A stretch of 64,000 nucleotides of DNA from Edaphobacter aggregans DSM 19364 (GTDB lineage: Bacteria; Acidobacteriota; Terriglobia; Terriglobales; Acidobacteriaceae): contig NZ_JQKI01000012.1 of NCBI RefSeq assembly GCF_000745965.1, forward strand, positions 62,001 to 126,000. Direction: 5' to 3'. Positions within the stretch are counted from its first letter, which is position 1. Every line of letters starts with the position of its first letter. Below the pieces are notes generated by a model. That model was not told where the DNA came from. It saw only the letters and a list, made by a program, of their open reading frames with translations, and made no database searches. A program made the position numbers and the translations under genes. Shown in pieces: positions 9,630-17,008 of this stretch.

Positions 9630-10238
9630 CTAGAAGCCGCTGCCGTTGCGCCGCACGAGCGAGAGAAACTCATTGCGGGTCTGTAGCTGGGTCTTGAAGA
9701 CGCCCAGCATCGCGGAAGTAACGGTGAACGAGTGCTGCTTCTCGACGCCGCGCATCATCATGCACAGGTGCTGCGCCTCGAGGATGACGGCGACTCCCTG
9801 CGGGCTAATGGCCTCGGTGATCGCCTCGCCGATCTGCCGCGTCAGACGTTCCTGCACCTGCAGGCGTCGCGCGAAGACATCGACCAGCCGCGGAATCTTG
9901 CTGAGCCCAATCACCTTTCCGTTCGGCACGTAGGCGACGTGCGCCTTGCCGAAGAACGGCAGCAGATGGTGCTCGCACATCGAGAAGAACTCGACGTCCT
10001 TGACGATGACCATCTCGTCGTAGTCGACGTCGAACAGCGCCCCATGCAGGACGTCATTGATGTCCTGCTTGTAGCCGCGCGTCAGAAAGGCCATCGCCTT
10101 CTCCATCCGCTCGGGCGTGCGGATCAGGCCGTCGCGGTTCGGGTCCTCGCCGAGGCGGGTGAGGATCTCCCGGTAGAGGTCTTGCGTGGCGAACTCGGAG
10201 AGAGCGGCTGCTTCAATCGTGCTGTTTGTTCTGGCCAT
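9630..10238 (-). CDS. folE: GTP cyclohydrolase I
   Basis: FolE converts GTP to 7,8-dihydroneopterin triphosphate, the entry to folate, biopterin and queuosine precursors. From the ATG at 10238 ([16 protein letters not shown]) the protein is 202 aa, typical in length. Key motifs are the zinc/catalytic [38 protein letters not shown] and [11 protein letters not shown]. The frame is open upstream to 10418, but that part overlaps the pterin synthase gene and is not FolE-like. It lies 14 bp after two PTPS-family genes, so the three probably form a pterin operon. Confidence 0.95.
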   Translation of the reverse strand: MARTNSTIEAAALSEFATQDLYREILTRLGEDPNRDGLIRTPERMEKAMAFLTRGYKQDINDVLHGALFDVDYDEMVIVKDVEFFSMCEHHLLPFFGKAHVAYVPNGKVIGLSKIPRLVDVFARRLQVQERLTRQIGEAITEAISPQGVAVILEAQHLCMMMRGVEKQHSFTVTSAMLGVFKTQLQTRNEFLSLVRRNGSGF

Positions 10239-10252
10239 ATGAGTGGGCCTTC

Positions 10253-10681
10253 CTAAAGTGTCCCTGCCGCGGGTCGTGCCTCTCCAGCGTAGTCGAAGGA
10301 GTTGTTGCTGGTCTCCTCGACGTGAACGCGTTCGAGACGAGCGGCAGGAAATCTTGCAAAGATGCGGTGAATCTCCATAGATAGATTCTCCGTCGTGGAG
10401 ACCTGATTCGCAAAACATTCGAGCGTATTCAGATTCATTTGATCAAAACGGTCGATCAGATTTTTTTGTGCGAATGCATCGAGATCGGCGAGGTTACAGA
10501 CCATCCCCGTCACTGGGTCGACCTTGCCGCTCAGCGTCACCTGCACGGTGTAGTTGTGGCCGTGACCGTGCGGGTTGTTGCACTTGCCGAATACCTCGCG
10601 ATTCTCCGCCTCGTCGTACGCCGCTGAGTGCAGCCGGTGCGAGGCGCTGAAGTGATAGCGGCGGGAGAGGTAGGCCTTCAT
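10253..10681 (-). CDS. 6-pyruvoyl-tetrahydropterin synthase/QueD family protein, paralogue A
   Basis: The 142-aa protein resembles animal-type PTPS more than compact Que[11 protein letters not shown] carries the first zinc His and [19 protein letters not shown] the catalytic-position Cys and two zinc His residues. [17 protein letters not shown] and [15 protein letters not shown] also follow the PTPS pattern. At the place of the Asp-His pair of canonical enzymes (DHKNL in human PTPS) it has FDQMNLN, so the catalytic His is replaced by Gln. The pterin-anchoring Glu is kept in HVEETSNN. Its ATG overlaps the stop of paralogue B (ATGA), a sign of coupling. It may make a different product or act with paralogue B. 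Confidence 0.88.
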   Translation of the reverse strand: MKAYLSRRYHFSASHRLHSAAYDEAENREVFGKCNNPHGHGHNYTVQVTLSGKVDPVTGMVCNLADLDAFAQKNLIDRFDQMNLNTLECFANQVSTTENLSMEIHRIFARFPAARLERVHVEETSNNSFDYAGEARPAAGTL

Positions 10682-11106
10682 GCCTGCTCTCCAAACGCCT
10701 CTTCGCCGTAGAAGTCGGCGAAGAGGTCGGGCAGCTCATAGACGCGCACACGATGCAGCTTCGCGTGGGGGATCTTGCCATCGAGCCGCTTCCAGATCGC
10801 GATGGCGATGTTCTCGGTCGTCGGAATGCTCGTGCGAAACTCCGGCACCTCGAGGTTCAGATGGCGGTGATCGTAGACGCTGACGACCTCGCGCTCGAGG
10901 ATGTCTTTCAACTGCTTCAGGTCGACGACGAAGCCCGAGACAGGGTCGACGTCGCCGGCGACGGTGACTTCGAGCGTGTAGTTGTGGCCGTGACCGTTGC
11001 GGTTGGCGCACTTACCGAAGACTCTCCGGTTCTCCTCCTCGGACCAATCGTCGATCCAGTAGTAGTGGGCGGAGGAGAACTCGGCTTTACGGGTAAGAAA
11101 GATCAT
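10678..11106 (-). CDS. 6-pyruvoyl-tetrahydropterin synthase/QueD family protein, paralogue B
   Basis: This is the upstream member of the tandem pair, also 142 aa. It has the zinc His in FSSAHYYW, the Cys and His set in GKCANRNGHGHNYTLEVTV, the catalytic Asp-His in VYDHRHLNLEVPEF, and STENI-like IPTTENIAIAIWKRL. All expected PTPS/QueD catalytic residues are therefore present, unlike in paralogue A. The substrate would be dihydroneopterin triphosphate made by the FolE encoded downstream. Whether the product is 6-carboxy-tetrahydropterin (queuosine route) or 6-pyruvoyl-tetrahydropterin (biopterin route) cannot be told from the sequence; queC and queE are not nearby. Confidence 0.88.
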   Translation of the reverse strand: MIFLTRKAEFSSAHYYWIDDWSEEENRRVFGKCANRNGHGHNYTLEVTVAGDVDPVSGFVVDLKQLKDILEREVVSVYDHRHLNLEVPEFRTSIPTTENIAIAIWKRLDGKIPHAKLHRVRVYELPDLFADFYGEEAFGEQA

Positions 11107-11157
11107 CGTTACTCTCTTCTAGTTAGACGTTCGGCGAATCAGCGCGGATGCACTGGA

Positions 11158-12231
11158 TCAGCGGCTGGTTCGGTAGGTTCGTCCCTTCCATTCGACGGCG
11201 CGCCGCAGCTTGTGATCGATCGCGCTGCGCACCAGGAGGTAGACAAACAAGGGTATACCGAGGATCGACAGTGCTACATCGACCGCAGGGAAATTGGACC
11301 GGGCCACGCGCGCGTAGAAGCGCCACAGCGTTCGTGCCCAGAGCAACAGCAAAGCAACTCGCTGCCAGCTGACGAGCCATGACACTCCCAAGGCTAGCGC
11401 GGGCAGACCGAAGTAGAGCGTGAGATCCAGCACACGCCAGGCCGCGAGATAGATGGGCCGGGGAAACAGCAGCGCGAGGTTCTTGGCCCAGCCCTCGATC
11501 ATCGCCGCGGTCGTGCGATACATACGCGTGGAGAGCGCCTCGGGCGCATAGCGGAAGCGAATCGTCTTGCGGTTGCGTTTGAAGTTGCGGGCAAGGGCAA
11601 CGTCCTCGAGCACCTCGGCGCCGACGGCGCGGTGCCCTCCCACCGAGAAGTACGCCTCACGGTCGACTAGCAGGAACTGGCCGTTGGCCGCTGCAATGCG
11701 GCGCTCGGGATCGTTCACCTCTTTCATCGAGTAAACGCTGGCGAGTTCGGAGTAGACAAGAGGCATCACCGTGCGCTGCCAGAAGCCGGAGACGAGCTGG
11801 CGAGGCGAGTAGGAGAGCAGCAGGGCGTGGTGACGCTCGGCCTCGCGAATCGAGCGCGAGAGGTCGTTAGGCTCGTGGACGGTGTCGGCGTCGGTGAAGA
11901 GCAGCCACTTGCCGTGGGCCTGCTGCGCTGCGGCCCAGCAGGCGTTGTTCTTGCCGGTCATTCCGGACTTGGGATCGAGCGGTGGGGCGTCGAGGACGGC
12001 GACTCCAGCGTGCTTTGCGGCGATTTCGGCTGCGATCGCGCGCGTGCGGTCGGTGGAGTCGTCGTTGACGACGATCAGTTCCCAGTGGCGGCCGAGCTCG
12101 AAGCCCGGCTCGGACTGGCTGACGAGGGAGGCGAGGCAGGCGGGCAGCGATGCCTCTTCGTTGCGCGCCGGGACGATCACCGAGAGCTCGATCTCGGCTT
12201 GTCCGCTAGGCTGGCCTGCTTCCTGGGTCAC
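11158..12231 (-). CDS. Membrane-anchored family 2 glycosyltransferase
   Basis: The 357-aa protein has a GT-A fold start, IELSVIVPARNEEASLPACL, the nucleotide-sugar motif VVNDDSTDRT, the metal-binding FTDADT and the acceptor-region AEVLEDVALARNFKR. The C-terminal third (about 255-335) is hydrophobic with three or four membrane helices, as in hopanoid- or carotenoid-associated GT2 enzymes such as HpnB. The sugar and acceptor are unknown. It precedes the pterin genes by about 50 bp on the same strand, and its start is about 28 bp from the divergent TlpA-like gene. Confidence 0.85.
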   Translation of the reverse strand: MTQEAGQPSGQAEIELSVIVPARNEEASLPACLASLVSQSEPGFELGRHWELIVVNDDSTDRTRAIAAEIAAKHAGVAVLDAPPLDPKSGMTGKNNACWAAAQQAHGKWLLFTDADTVHEPNDLSRSIREAERHHALLLSYSPRQLVSGFWQRTVMPLVYSELASVYSMKEVNDPERRIAAANGQFLLVDREAYFSVGGHRAVGAEVLEDVALARNFKRNRKTIRFRYAPEALSTRMYRTTAAMIEGWAKNLALLFPRPIYLAAWRVLDLTLYFGLPALALGVSWLVSWQRVALLLLWARTLWRFYARVARSNFPAVDVALSILGIPLFVYLLVRSAIDHKLRRAVEWKGRTYRTSR

Positions 12232-12259
12232 GACTTCGTATTATAGGAAGGTGGAGCGT

Positions 12260-12742
12260 ATGGTGCGGAGAGCGTTGGCAAGTCTGGTGTTGATTCTGCT
12301 GACTGCGGGTTGCGATCGCGGTCAGCATCCCAAGCAAGTGGACAAGGTCGCGCCGTCGTTTTCGATCAGTGATGGATCGAACTCGGCCGATCTTGCGAAG
12401 CTGCGCGGCAAGGTGGTGCTGCTGAACTTCTGGGCGACCTGGTGTCCTCCGTGCGTTGCAGAGCTGCCATCACTGATGGAGCTGCAGCGCAGGATGCCGC
12501 AGGTCGCCGTGGTCGCGATCAGCACGGACGAGGACGAGGCTGCGTACAAGCGGTTCCTCGTGGATCATCATGTCGAGTTGACGACGGTTCGCGACGGGCA
12601 GCAGAGGGTCAACGCGCTCTATGGCAGCTTCCGCTATCCGGAGACGTATGTGATCGACCGGAACGGAATGCTGCGGCGAAAGTTCATCGGGCCGCAGACG
12701 TGGACGAGTCCGGAGATCATGGACTACCTGGCGAACCTATAG
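12260..12742 (+). CDS. TlpA/ResA-like thiol-disulfide oxidoreductase lipoprotein
   Basis: The 160-aa protein starts MVRRALASLVLILLTAGC, a lipoprotein signal with lipobox LTAGC. A thioredoxin fold follows: KVVLLNFWATWCPPCVAELP holds the CPPC redox pair, and YPETYVIDRNG contains the cis-Pro region. Such proteins reduce disulfides in the envelope, for example in cytochrome c maturation. The ATG at 12260 has GGAG just upstream (GTGGAGCGTATG); a GTG nine bases upstream is an alternative. The open frame upstream is an antisense shadow of the glycosyltransferase. The 3' end overlaps the HAD gene by 6 bp. Confidence 0.9.
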   Translation: MVRRALASLVLILLTAGCDRGQHPKQVDKVAPSFSISDGSNSADLAKLRGKVVLLNFWATWCPPCVAELPSLMELQRRMPQVAVVAISTDEDEAAYKRFLVDHHVELTTVRDGQQRVNALYGSFRYPETYVIDRNGMLRRKFIGPQTWTSPEIMDYLANL

Positions 12743-13357
12743 CCTGAGGCCGTGCGAGTGGCGCATCGGCGACCAGACCTGGCGGATGTCGTAGGCTCGC
12801 ATTGCGGCGCGCCGGGCGGATTCGAGTCCTTCGTCGGAGTCTTCGAAGACGATGACTCGCTCGGGCTTCATCCGCATGCGGCGGGCGGCCTCGAGGTAGA
12901 CGTCCGGGGCGGGCTTGCCGTGCTCGACATCGTCGGCGGTGACGATGGTGTAGAAGAGGGGGCGCAGGCGGGTGGCGATCAGCGTTGCCTCGACGTTCTT
13001 CCTGATTCCGTTGGAGGCGACGGCGAGGGGGACCTTGCCGAACCACTGGCGGGCGACGTCGGCGACCACCTTGATCTCCTGGATGAGGTGGATGCTGGCG
13101 AGGTAGGCCTCGTTGACACGCTCGTAGAAGTCGGCGCGGGCGAGCGACTCGACCTTGAAGTCGGCCTCGTAGGCGTCGAGGAGGTCGTCGGGACCGAGGC
13201 CGTGGCGGGGGTGGTACCACTCCGGGGTCATGTTGAGGCCGATGGGAGCGAGGGCCTGCTGGAGCGAGTAGAGGTGTGCTTCGGCGCTGTCGACGAGGGT
13301 TCCGTCGCAGTCGAAGATCAGAGCGTCGAAGGTTCCTTTCTCGAGCGGGAAGGCCAT
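12737..13357 (-). CDS. HAD-superfamily phosphatase (beta-phosphoglucomutase/YqaB-like)
   Basis: From the ATG at 13357 the product is 206 aa. HAD motif I is FDCDGTLVDS (nucleophile and acid Asp), motif II is LAVASNG, motif III Lys is in EHGKPAPDVYLEAARRM, and motif IV is VIVFEDSDEGLESAR. A four-helix cap (residues about 20-85) lies between motifs I and II, as in phosphonatase-like HADs. The substrate is probably a small sugar phosphate. An open frame continues to 13636 but runs through the interspersed repeat and is not protein-like. It converges with the TlpA gene with a 6-bp overlap. Confidence 0.9.
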   Translation of the reverse strand: MAFPLEKGTFDALIFDCDGTLVDSAEAHLYSLQQALAPIGLNMTPEWYHPRHGLGPDDLLDAYEADFKVESLARADFYERVNEAYLASIHLIQEIKVVADVARQWFGKVPLAVASNGIRKNVEATLIATRLRPLFYTIVTADDVEHGKPAPDVYLEAARRMRMKPERVIVFEDSDEGLESARRAAMRAYDIRQVWSPMRHSHGLRL

Positions 13358-13375
13358 GGTTGATTGTACGGAGTG

Positions 13376-13606
13376 CGGGGTCCCCCTCCCCCTGTTTTTC
13401 GTGCAAAGTCTTCGAAGTAGAGACTTTAGCTTGGTACTTCTGTTGCGTCGCTGGTCTGCGATGAGGCCATTTGGCTTGCCGCCTTCCGGCGGAAGGCTTC
13501 TTGCCTGCTTCTGGTTTAAGGATAGCAAGCCGAGGGTAATTAATCGGCACTTTTTGTTGGGTCTATTTTGTTGATTTGGAAAGGTTTGTGAATTTTGGGG
13601 GCTTGA
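13376..13606 (+). repeat. Long interspersed element, copy B
   Basis: It starts with GGTCCCCCTCCCCCTGTTTT, just upstream of the HAD gene start, then has GTGCAAAGTCTTCGAAGTAG, AGACTTTAGCTTGGTACTTC, GGTAATTAATCGGCACTTTT, GTTGGGTCTATTTTGTTGAT and finally GTGAATTTTGGGGGCTTGAC. The first two blocks recur at 24793-24836 and the last three are also in copy A. An internal inverted repeat (GCCGCCTTCCGGCGGAAGGC, about 13479-13498) could form a hairpin. No open frame of interest runs through it. Confidence 0.78.
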
Positions 13607-13633
13607 CAAACCCATCGTTGGTGGCCGCATGGG

Positions 13634-13676
13634 CAAAATGCGGGGGGGTTCTTCGCCTTCGGCTCAGAATGACGGA
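13634..13676 (+). repeat. REP-like palindromic repeat copy 2
   Basis: AATGCGGGGGGGTTCTTCGC followed by CTTCGGCTCAGAATGACGG. This is the short form of the repeat family, here directly after the long interspersed element in the 586-bp gap between the HAD and SDR genes. Confidence 0.75.
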
Positions 13677-13744
13677 GGGGTGGAGGTGAGGTTGGTGCCA
13701 GGGCTAAAGAGGGTGCTGAAAAAGTGGCTCGCGGGAAAAACGCG

Positions 13745-13812
13745 ACCTCGGCGGCTAAAGCCGCATTCAAAACAGGGCAGTTACGGCCCGGCTGAAGCCG
13801 TGCCCTTAAGCA
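13745..13812 (+). repeat. GGCTAAAGCC-type hairpin repeats
   Basis: Two short hairpins follow each other: GCGGCTAAAGCCGC and ACGGCCCGGCTGAAGCCGTG followed by CCCTTAAG. The same GGCTAAAGCC/CCCTTAA pattern occurs at 14754-14818 and, as GGGGTTGAAGCCCC, near 27183. The rest of 13677-13943 holds nothing else that can be supported. Confidence 0.6.
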
Positions 13813-13943
13813 AGACGGTTTTTCAGTACCTTCGAAAGCCCTGGCCTACTCAGAAGCAAACCGTCCGTGGAGGAACGAGAGCCCCATCCCGGAAAGCTGA
13901 CGCCATCCGTCTGGAAGGAGCAGACCATCGAAGGTGGCAGGAG

Positions 13944-14720
13944 CTACTGGTTTACTCCGCTGGCCAGGAAGCCGCCGTCGACGACGAGGACTTCGCCGGT
14001 GACGAAGGTGGAGGCGTTGGAGGCGAGGTAGATGGCCGAGCCGACGAGTTCTTCGGTTTTGCCGAAGCGGCCCATGGGGGTCCGCATGAGGAGCTCTTTG
14101 CCGCGGTCGCTCTCGTCGAGGAGCTTCTGATTGAGGGCGGTGCGGAAGACTCCGGGGGCGATGGCGTTGACGGTGACTCCGCGGGCGCTCCACTCCACGG
14201 CGAGGGACTTGGTGAGGGCGGCGACGGCGGCCTTGGAGGCGGCGTAGGCGGTGACCTCTTTGAGGGAGACGAAGGAGTTGAGCGAGGCGATGTTGATAAT
14301 GCGGCCGTAGCCGCGCTCAAGCATGTGCCTTCCGAAGATCTGGCAGGCGCGGAGGGTGCCGGTGACATTGGTGTCCATGATGTCGTTCCAGGTCTCTTCG
14401 GAGACGGTGAGGGTGGGCTCGCGCTTGATCTTTCCGGCGGAGTTGATGAGGATGTCGACCTTTCCGAACTCCTTGAGGGTCCCTTCGAGGACGGCCTCGA
14501 GGGAGGCGCGGTCGCCGACGTCGGAGGTGAGGCGTAGTGCGCGGCGGCCCTTGGCTTCGATGGCCTGAGCGGCCTCTTCGACCTGCTCGGCACGGCGGGA
14601 GGTGGCGACGACGTCGGCGCCCGCCTCGGCTAGCCCGACTGCCATTGCCAGGCCGATGCCTGAGGTTCCGCCTACGACGACTGCCGACTTGCCGGTGAGA
14701 TCAAACAAAGGGTACGCCAT
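13944..14720 (-). CDS. Short-chain dehydrogenase, probably a sugar-acid oxidoreductase (gluconate 5-dehydrogenase/KduD-like)
   Basis: The 258-aa SDR has the NAD(P) motif VVVGGTSGIGLAMAVGLAEAG, NSAG (INSAGKIKREP), the catalytic Ser and YxxxK (IINIASLNSFVSLKEVTAYA then ASKAA) and a C-terminal VDGGFL. Its layout (PLFDLTGKSAVVVGG) matches gluconate 5-dehydrogenase and KduD-type enzymes acting on hexonates and keto-acids. The ATG at 14720 is preferred because GAGAGGA lies 9 bases upstream; an ATG at 14729 sits directly on that site. In this cluster it could reduce fructuronate to mannonate, which is inference from neighbours. Confidence 0.85.
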   Translation of the reverse strand: MAYPLFDLTGKSAVVVGGTSGIGLAMAVGLAEAGADVVATSRRAEQVEEAAQAIEAKGRRALRLTSDVGDRASLEAVLEGTLKEFGKVDILINSAGKIKREPTLTVSEETWNDIMDTNVTGTLRACQIFGRHMLERGYGRIINIASLNSFVSLKEVTAYAASKAAVAALTKSLAVEWSARGVTVNAIAPGVFRTALNQKLLDESDRGKELLMRTPMGRFGKTEELVGSAIYLASNASTFVTGEVLVVDGGFLASGVNQ

Positions 14721-14740
14721 GAAAATCATTCCTCTCTTGC

Positions 14741-14818
14741 TGTGTGTTTTACCTCAGGGGCTAAAGCCCCCTTTTTGCCTTCGACTCTTGCGGCACGGCT
14801 AAAGCCGTGCCCTTAACA
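14741..14818 (+). repeat. Leader-shared motif plus GGCTAAAGCC hairpins upstream of the SDR gene
   Basis: TGTGTGTTTTACCT (14741-14754) is identical to a stretch immediately upstream of the tagaturonate epimerase gene (16923-16936). It is followed by CAGGGGCTAAAGCCCCC and GCACGGCTAAAGCCGTGCCC hairpins, the second ending CTTAACAAAA. These hairpins belong to the same small repeat class as 13745-13812. Confidence 0.6.
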
Positions 14819-14834
14819 AAACAACTCGCATTGT

Positions 14835-14905
14835 GAAACCGCAGATCCTTCGACTGCGCCTCTCGCGGTGAGACCGCGAGAGGCTTCGCTCAGGATGACA
14901 CTTTA
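14835..14905 (+). repeat. REP-like palindromic repeat copy 3, with an inserted hairpin
   Basis: The outer parts GCAGATCCTTCGACT and TTCGCTCAGGATGACACTT match copy 6. The loop is replaced by a perfect 12-bp inverted repeat, GCCTCTCGCGGT-gag-ACCGCGAGAGGC, so one palindrome is nested in another. It lies between the SDR and gluconokinase genes. The following 14906-14974 contains short direct repeats of GTTCGTG. Confidence 0.75.
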
Positions 14906-14974
14906 TTCAGGTTCGTGGTTCGTGATGTGCGAGGTTCGTGGTTCGTGATTCAGGTGCGTGGTTCGTGTATCTGG

Positions 14975-15499
14975 TTATAGAGCTGTTTTGTTCGTTGCGG
15001 GAATCTTGTTGAGAATGCTTTGGACGACCTGCTCCGGGGGGCGATCATTCACTATACGCAAAGCGTCGGCGGGAGGCTCGAGTGTATCGAGCTGGCTCTG
15101 GAGCAGCGCGGGGTTCATGAACTCGTGGTGGCGCTCGGCGAGCCGCTCGGCGAGGACAGCTTCGGGGGCGTCGAGCCAGACGAAGGTGATGGAGTCATGC
15201 GGGATTCCGGCGGCGAGGGTGTCGCGGTACTTCTGTTTGAGGGCGGAGCAGGCGAGGACGCCGTTTTTCCCTTCCTTGTACCAACCTTGCATGAGTTTGT
15301 TCAGGGTCTCGAGCCAGGGCTGGCGGTCTTCATCGTTGAGGGGGTGGCCGGCGGCCATCTTCTGCTTATTGGCTGGGGGGTGGTAGTCGTCGGCGTCGGC
15401 GAAGACGGCCCCGGCGCGGCTGGCGAGCAGCTTGCCGATGGTGGATTTGCCAGAGCCGGTGACTCCCATCAGGACTACGATCATCTTCTGCTTGAACAT
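14975..15499 (-). CDS. gntK: Gluconokinase
   Basis: It phosphorylates D-gluconate to 6-phosphogluconate (cytosol), feeding the pentose phosphate or Entner-Doudoroff route. The 174-aa size is typical of GntK. The P-loop is VLMGVTGSGKSTIG, followed by FADADDYHPPANKQKMAAGH with the gluconate-binding region, LNDEDRQPWL, VLACSALKQKYRD and the lid/phosphate-binding LAERLAERHHEFM. The start chosen is ATG 15499; ATG 15484 is possible. The frame is open to 15691 but overlaps the upstream gene. It sits in the same-strand run with the SDR, tagaturonate epimerase and LarA-family epimerase. Confidence 0.94.
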   Translation of the reverse strand: MFKQKMIVVLMGVTGSGKSTIGKLLASRAGAVFADADDYHPPANKQKMAAGHPLNDEDRQPWLETLNKLMQGWYKEGKNGVLACSALKQKYRDTLAAGIPHDSITFVWLDAPEAVLAERLAERHHEFMNPALLQSQLDTLEPPADALRIVNDRPPEQVVQSILNKIPATNKTAL

Positions 15500-15653
15500 C
15501 CTATCGGTCAGGATTGATCGGGCATTTGGCCCTTTGTTTTCTTGCTCGACCCTCTGGGGGCTCTGCCCCAGGCTGGTATAAAGCGGGCCTACGGCCCTTT
15601 GTTTCTGCACCTGCCGCAAGCATCCCTTCAGAGGTGCTGCAGACTGCCGTTTC

Positions 15654-16922
15654 TTATGATCCCAGAAAGACCGGGCGGATGTGTCTATCAAAGAGATTCG
15701 TCGTTACATTTCGTGCGACGACCTCTTCGTTGGCCTCGAGCGCTTCGAGGTAGCGTGAGCCCATCCTGGCCGCGACCTTGAAGCCGACGTGGAGCAGCTG
15801 GCGGAGGCTGGGGTTGTAGCACGGATTGGACTGGTCGTGACGGAGCGCGGAGACGAACTGCTGGCTGGTCCAGTGATCGACGTCGTCGGGCGTGGGGAGC
15901 TTTGCGGGGTCGATGTCGATGACAGTGGCGTAAGGGGCGCAGAGCTCCTCGCGATGACCGTAGGCCTCGCGGTAGACCTCTTTGGCGATGGTCAGACCGG
16001 AGCCGCCGGCCTCGGCGAGGCCGATGAGCTCTTCGAGCCAGGTGGTACCGGCGGTCTTGAGGTGCAGGCCGGCGCCGGTGGCCTGCACGGTCTCGTAGAT
16101 GGGCTTGTAGATGGAGAACTTGTCGGAGCCGGAGTGGACGCTGAGCTTGAGGTTCGCGGGCAGGCCGTAGGTTTTGACGGCGAAGGCGATGGCGGCGATG
16201 TCTTCGCGGAACTCGCGGGCGAACTGCTGGACGTCGCCGACGTAGTCGACGCCCTTGTTGAAGCGGCCGGTGAACTTGGGAGCGATGGTCTGGAGGGGGA
16301 TCTTCTCGTCGGCGATGGCGGCGAGGATGATGAGCAGCTCGACGGGGGTCTGGGGCGAGTCGGTCTCGTCCATGGAGACCTCGGGGATGAAGCGGCCAGC
16401 GCCCTTGTTCTCGACGAGGAAGCGGTAGATGCGCCCGGCGTCCTGGACGGCGGCGAGGAACTTGTTGGCGATGCGGGTGACGAAGGCCTCGTCGGTCTTG
16501 AAGGGCTCGGTGATGCCGGGGATGGTGACGGTGCCGATCAATTCAGGGTGGCGAGCGACGAAGGCCTTCACGTCGGCCGCGGCGGCGGGCTTGCCGATCA
16601 TCTCGGCGACGTCGAGGGTGAAGAAGTCGCAGGGGGCGAGGAAGCGCGAGACCGTGGAGAGGTTGATGTGGTCTGCGTCGAGGAAGTAGGGCTTGTTCCA
16701 GACTAGCTCCTTGACGGCGGCGTCGGCGGCCTTGCGGGTCTGGGCGGGGTCGCTGCCGATGATGTTGTGCTCGCGGTTGGACTTGTTCCAGACCGGGGAG
16801 ACTTCGACGCCCGCCTTCGCGGCCTGAATGCATGCGGAGAGCTGTGCCTTTGCCTGGTGGGCGAATCGATCACCTACGCCGATGGAGAATCTTGGAAGCT
16901 GGTTTGTCAGGGTATCGCCCAT
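15654..16922 (-). CDS. uxaE: Tagaturonate epimerase family protein (UxaE-like)
   Basis: The 422-aa protein matches the UxaE family by overall pattern, including IGVGDRFAHQAKAQLSA near the N-terminus, FFTLDVAEMIG, and the characteristic LKLSVHSGSDKFSIYKPIYE around residues 255-275. UxaE (first characterised from Thermotoga hexuronate catabolism) interconverts D-tagaturonate and D-fructuronate, replacing the classic separate galacturonate branch. No signal peptide is visible, so it is cytosolic. It follows the LarA-family gene by 86 bp. The leader holds TGGTCCAACCA and the TGTGTGTTTTACCT motif. The symbol rests on family resemblance only. Confidence 0.82.
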   Translation of the reverse strand: MGDTLTNQLPRFSIGVGDRFAHQAKAQLSACIQAAKAGVEVSPVWNKSNREHNIIGSDPAQTRKAADAAVKELVWNKPYFLDADHINLSTVSRFLAPCDFFTLDVAEMIGKPAAAADVKAFVARHPELIGTVTIPGITEPFKTDEAFVTRIANKFLAAVQDAGRIYRFLVENKGAGRFIPEVSMDETDSPQTPVELLIILAAIADEKIPLQTIAPKFTGRFNKGVDYVGDVQQFAREFREDIAAIAFAVKTYGLPANLKLSVHSGSDKFSIYKPIYETVQATGAGLHLKTAGTTWLEELIGLAEAGGSGLTIAKEVYREAYGHREELCAPYATVIDIDPAKLPTPDDVDHWTSQQFVSALRHDQSNPCYNPSLRQLLHVGFKVAARMGSRYLEALEANEEVVARNVTTNLFDRHIRPVFLGS

Positions 16923-16955
16923 TGTGTGTTTTACCTATCCCTATTGGTCCAACCA
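16923..16955 (-). promoter_or_regulatory. Candidate operator and shared leader motif upstream of uxaE
   Basis: 16945-16955 reads TGGTCCAACCA, an inverted repeat TGGT-N3-ACCA about 23 bp before the ATG. The same architecture (TGGTAAAACCA) lies 30 bp before the LarA-family gene. 16923-16936 (TGTGTGTTTTACCT on the plus strand) is repeated upstream of the SDR gene. E. coli ExuR/UxuR-type sites have a TGGT..ACCA core, so a GntR-family hexuronate regulator is possible. This is inference. Confidence 0.4.
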
Positions 16956-17008
16956 CTTGCAACCGTCCCAGCATACTCATCTGGGCGAGGATAGGCAAGA
17001 AGGCGATG

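Noticed and set aside
9630-10418. A longer folE form starting at 10418
   Set aside because: The extra 60 residues overlap the pterin synthase gene and are not FolE-like; ATG 10238 gives the normal length.
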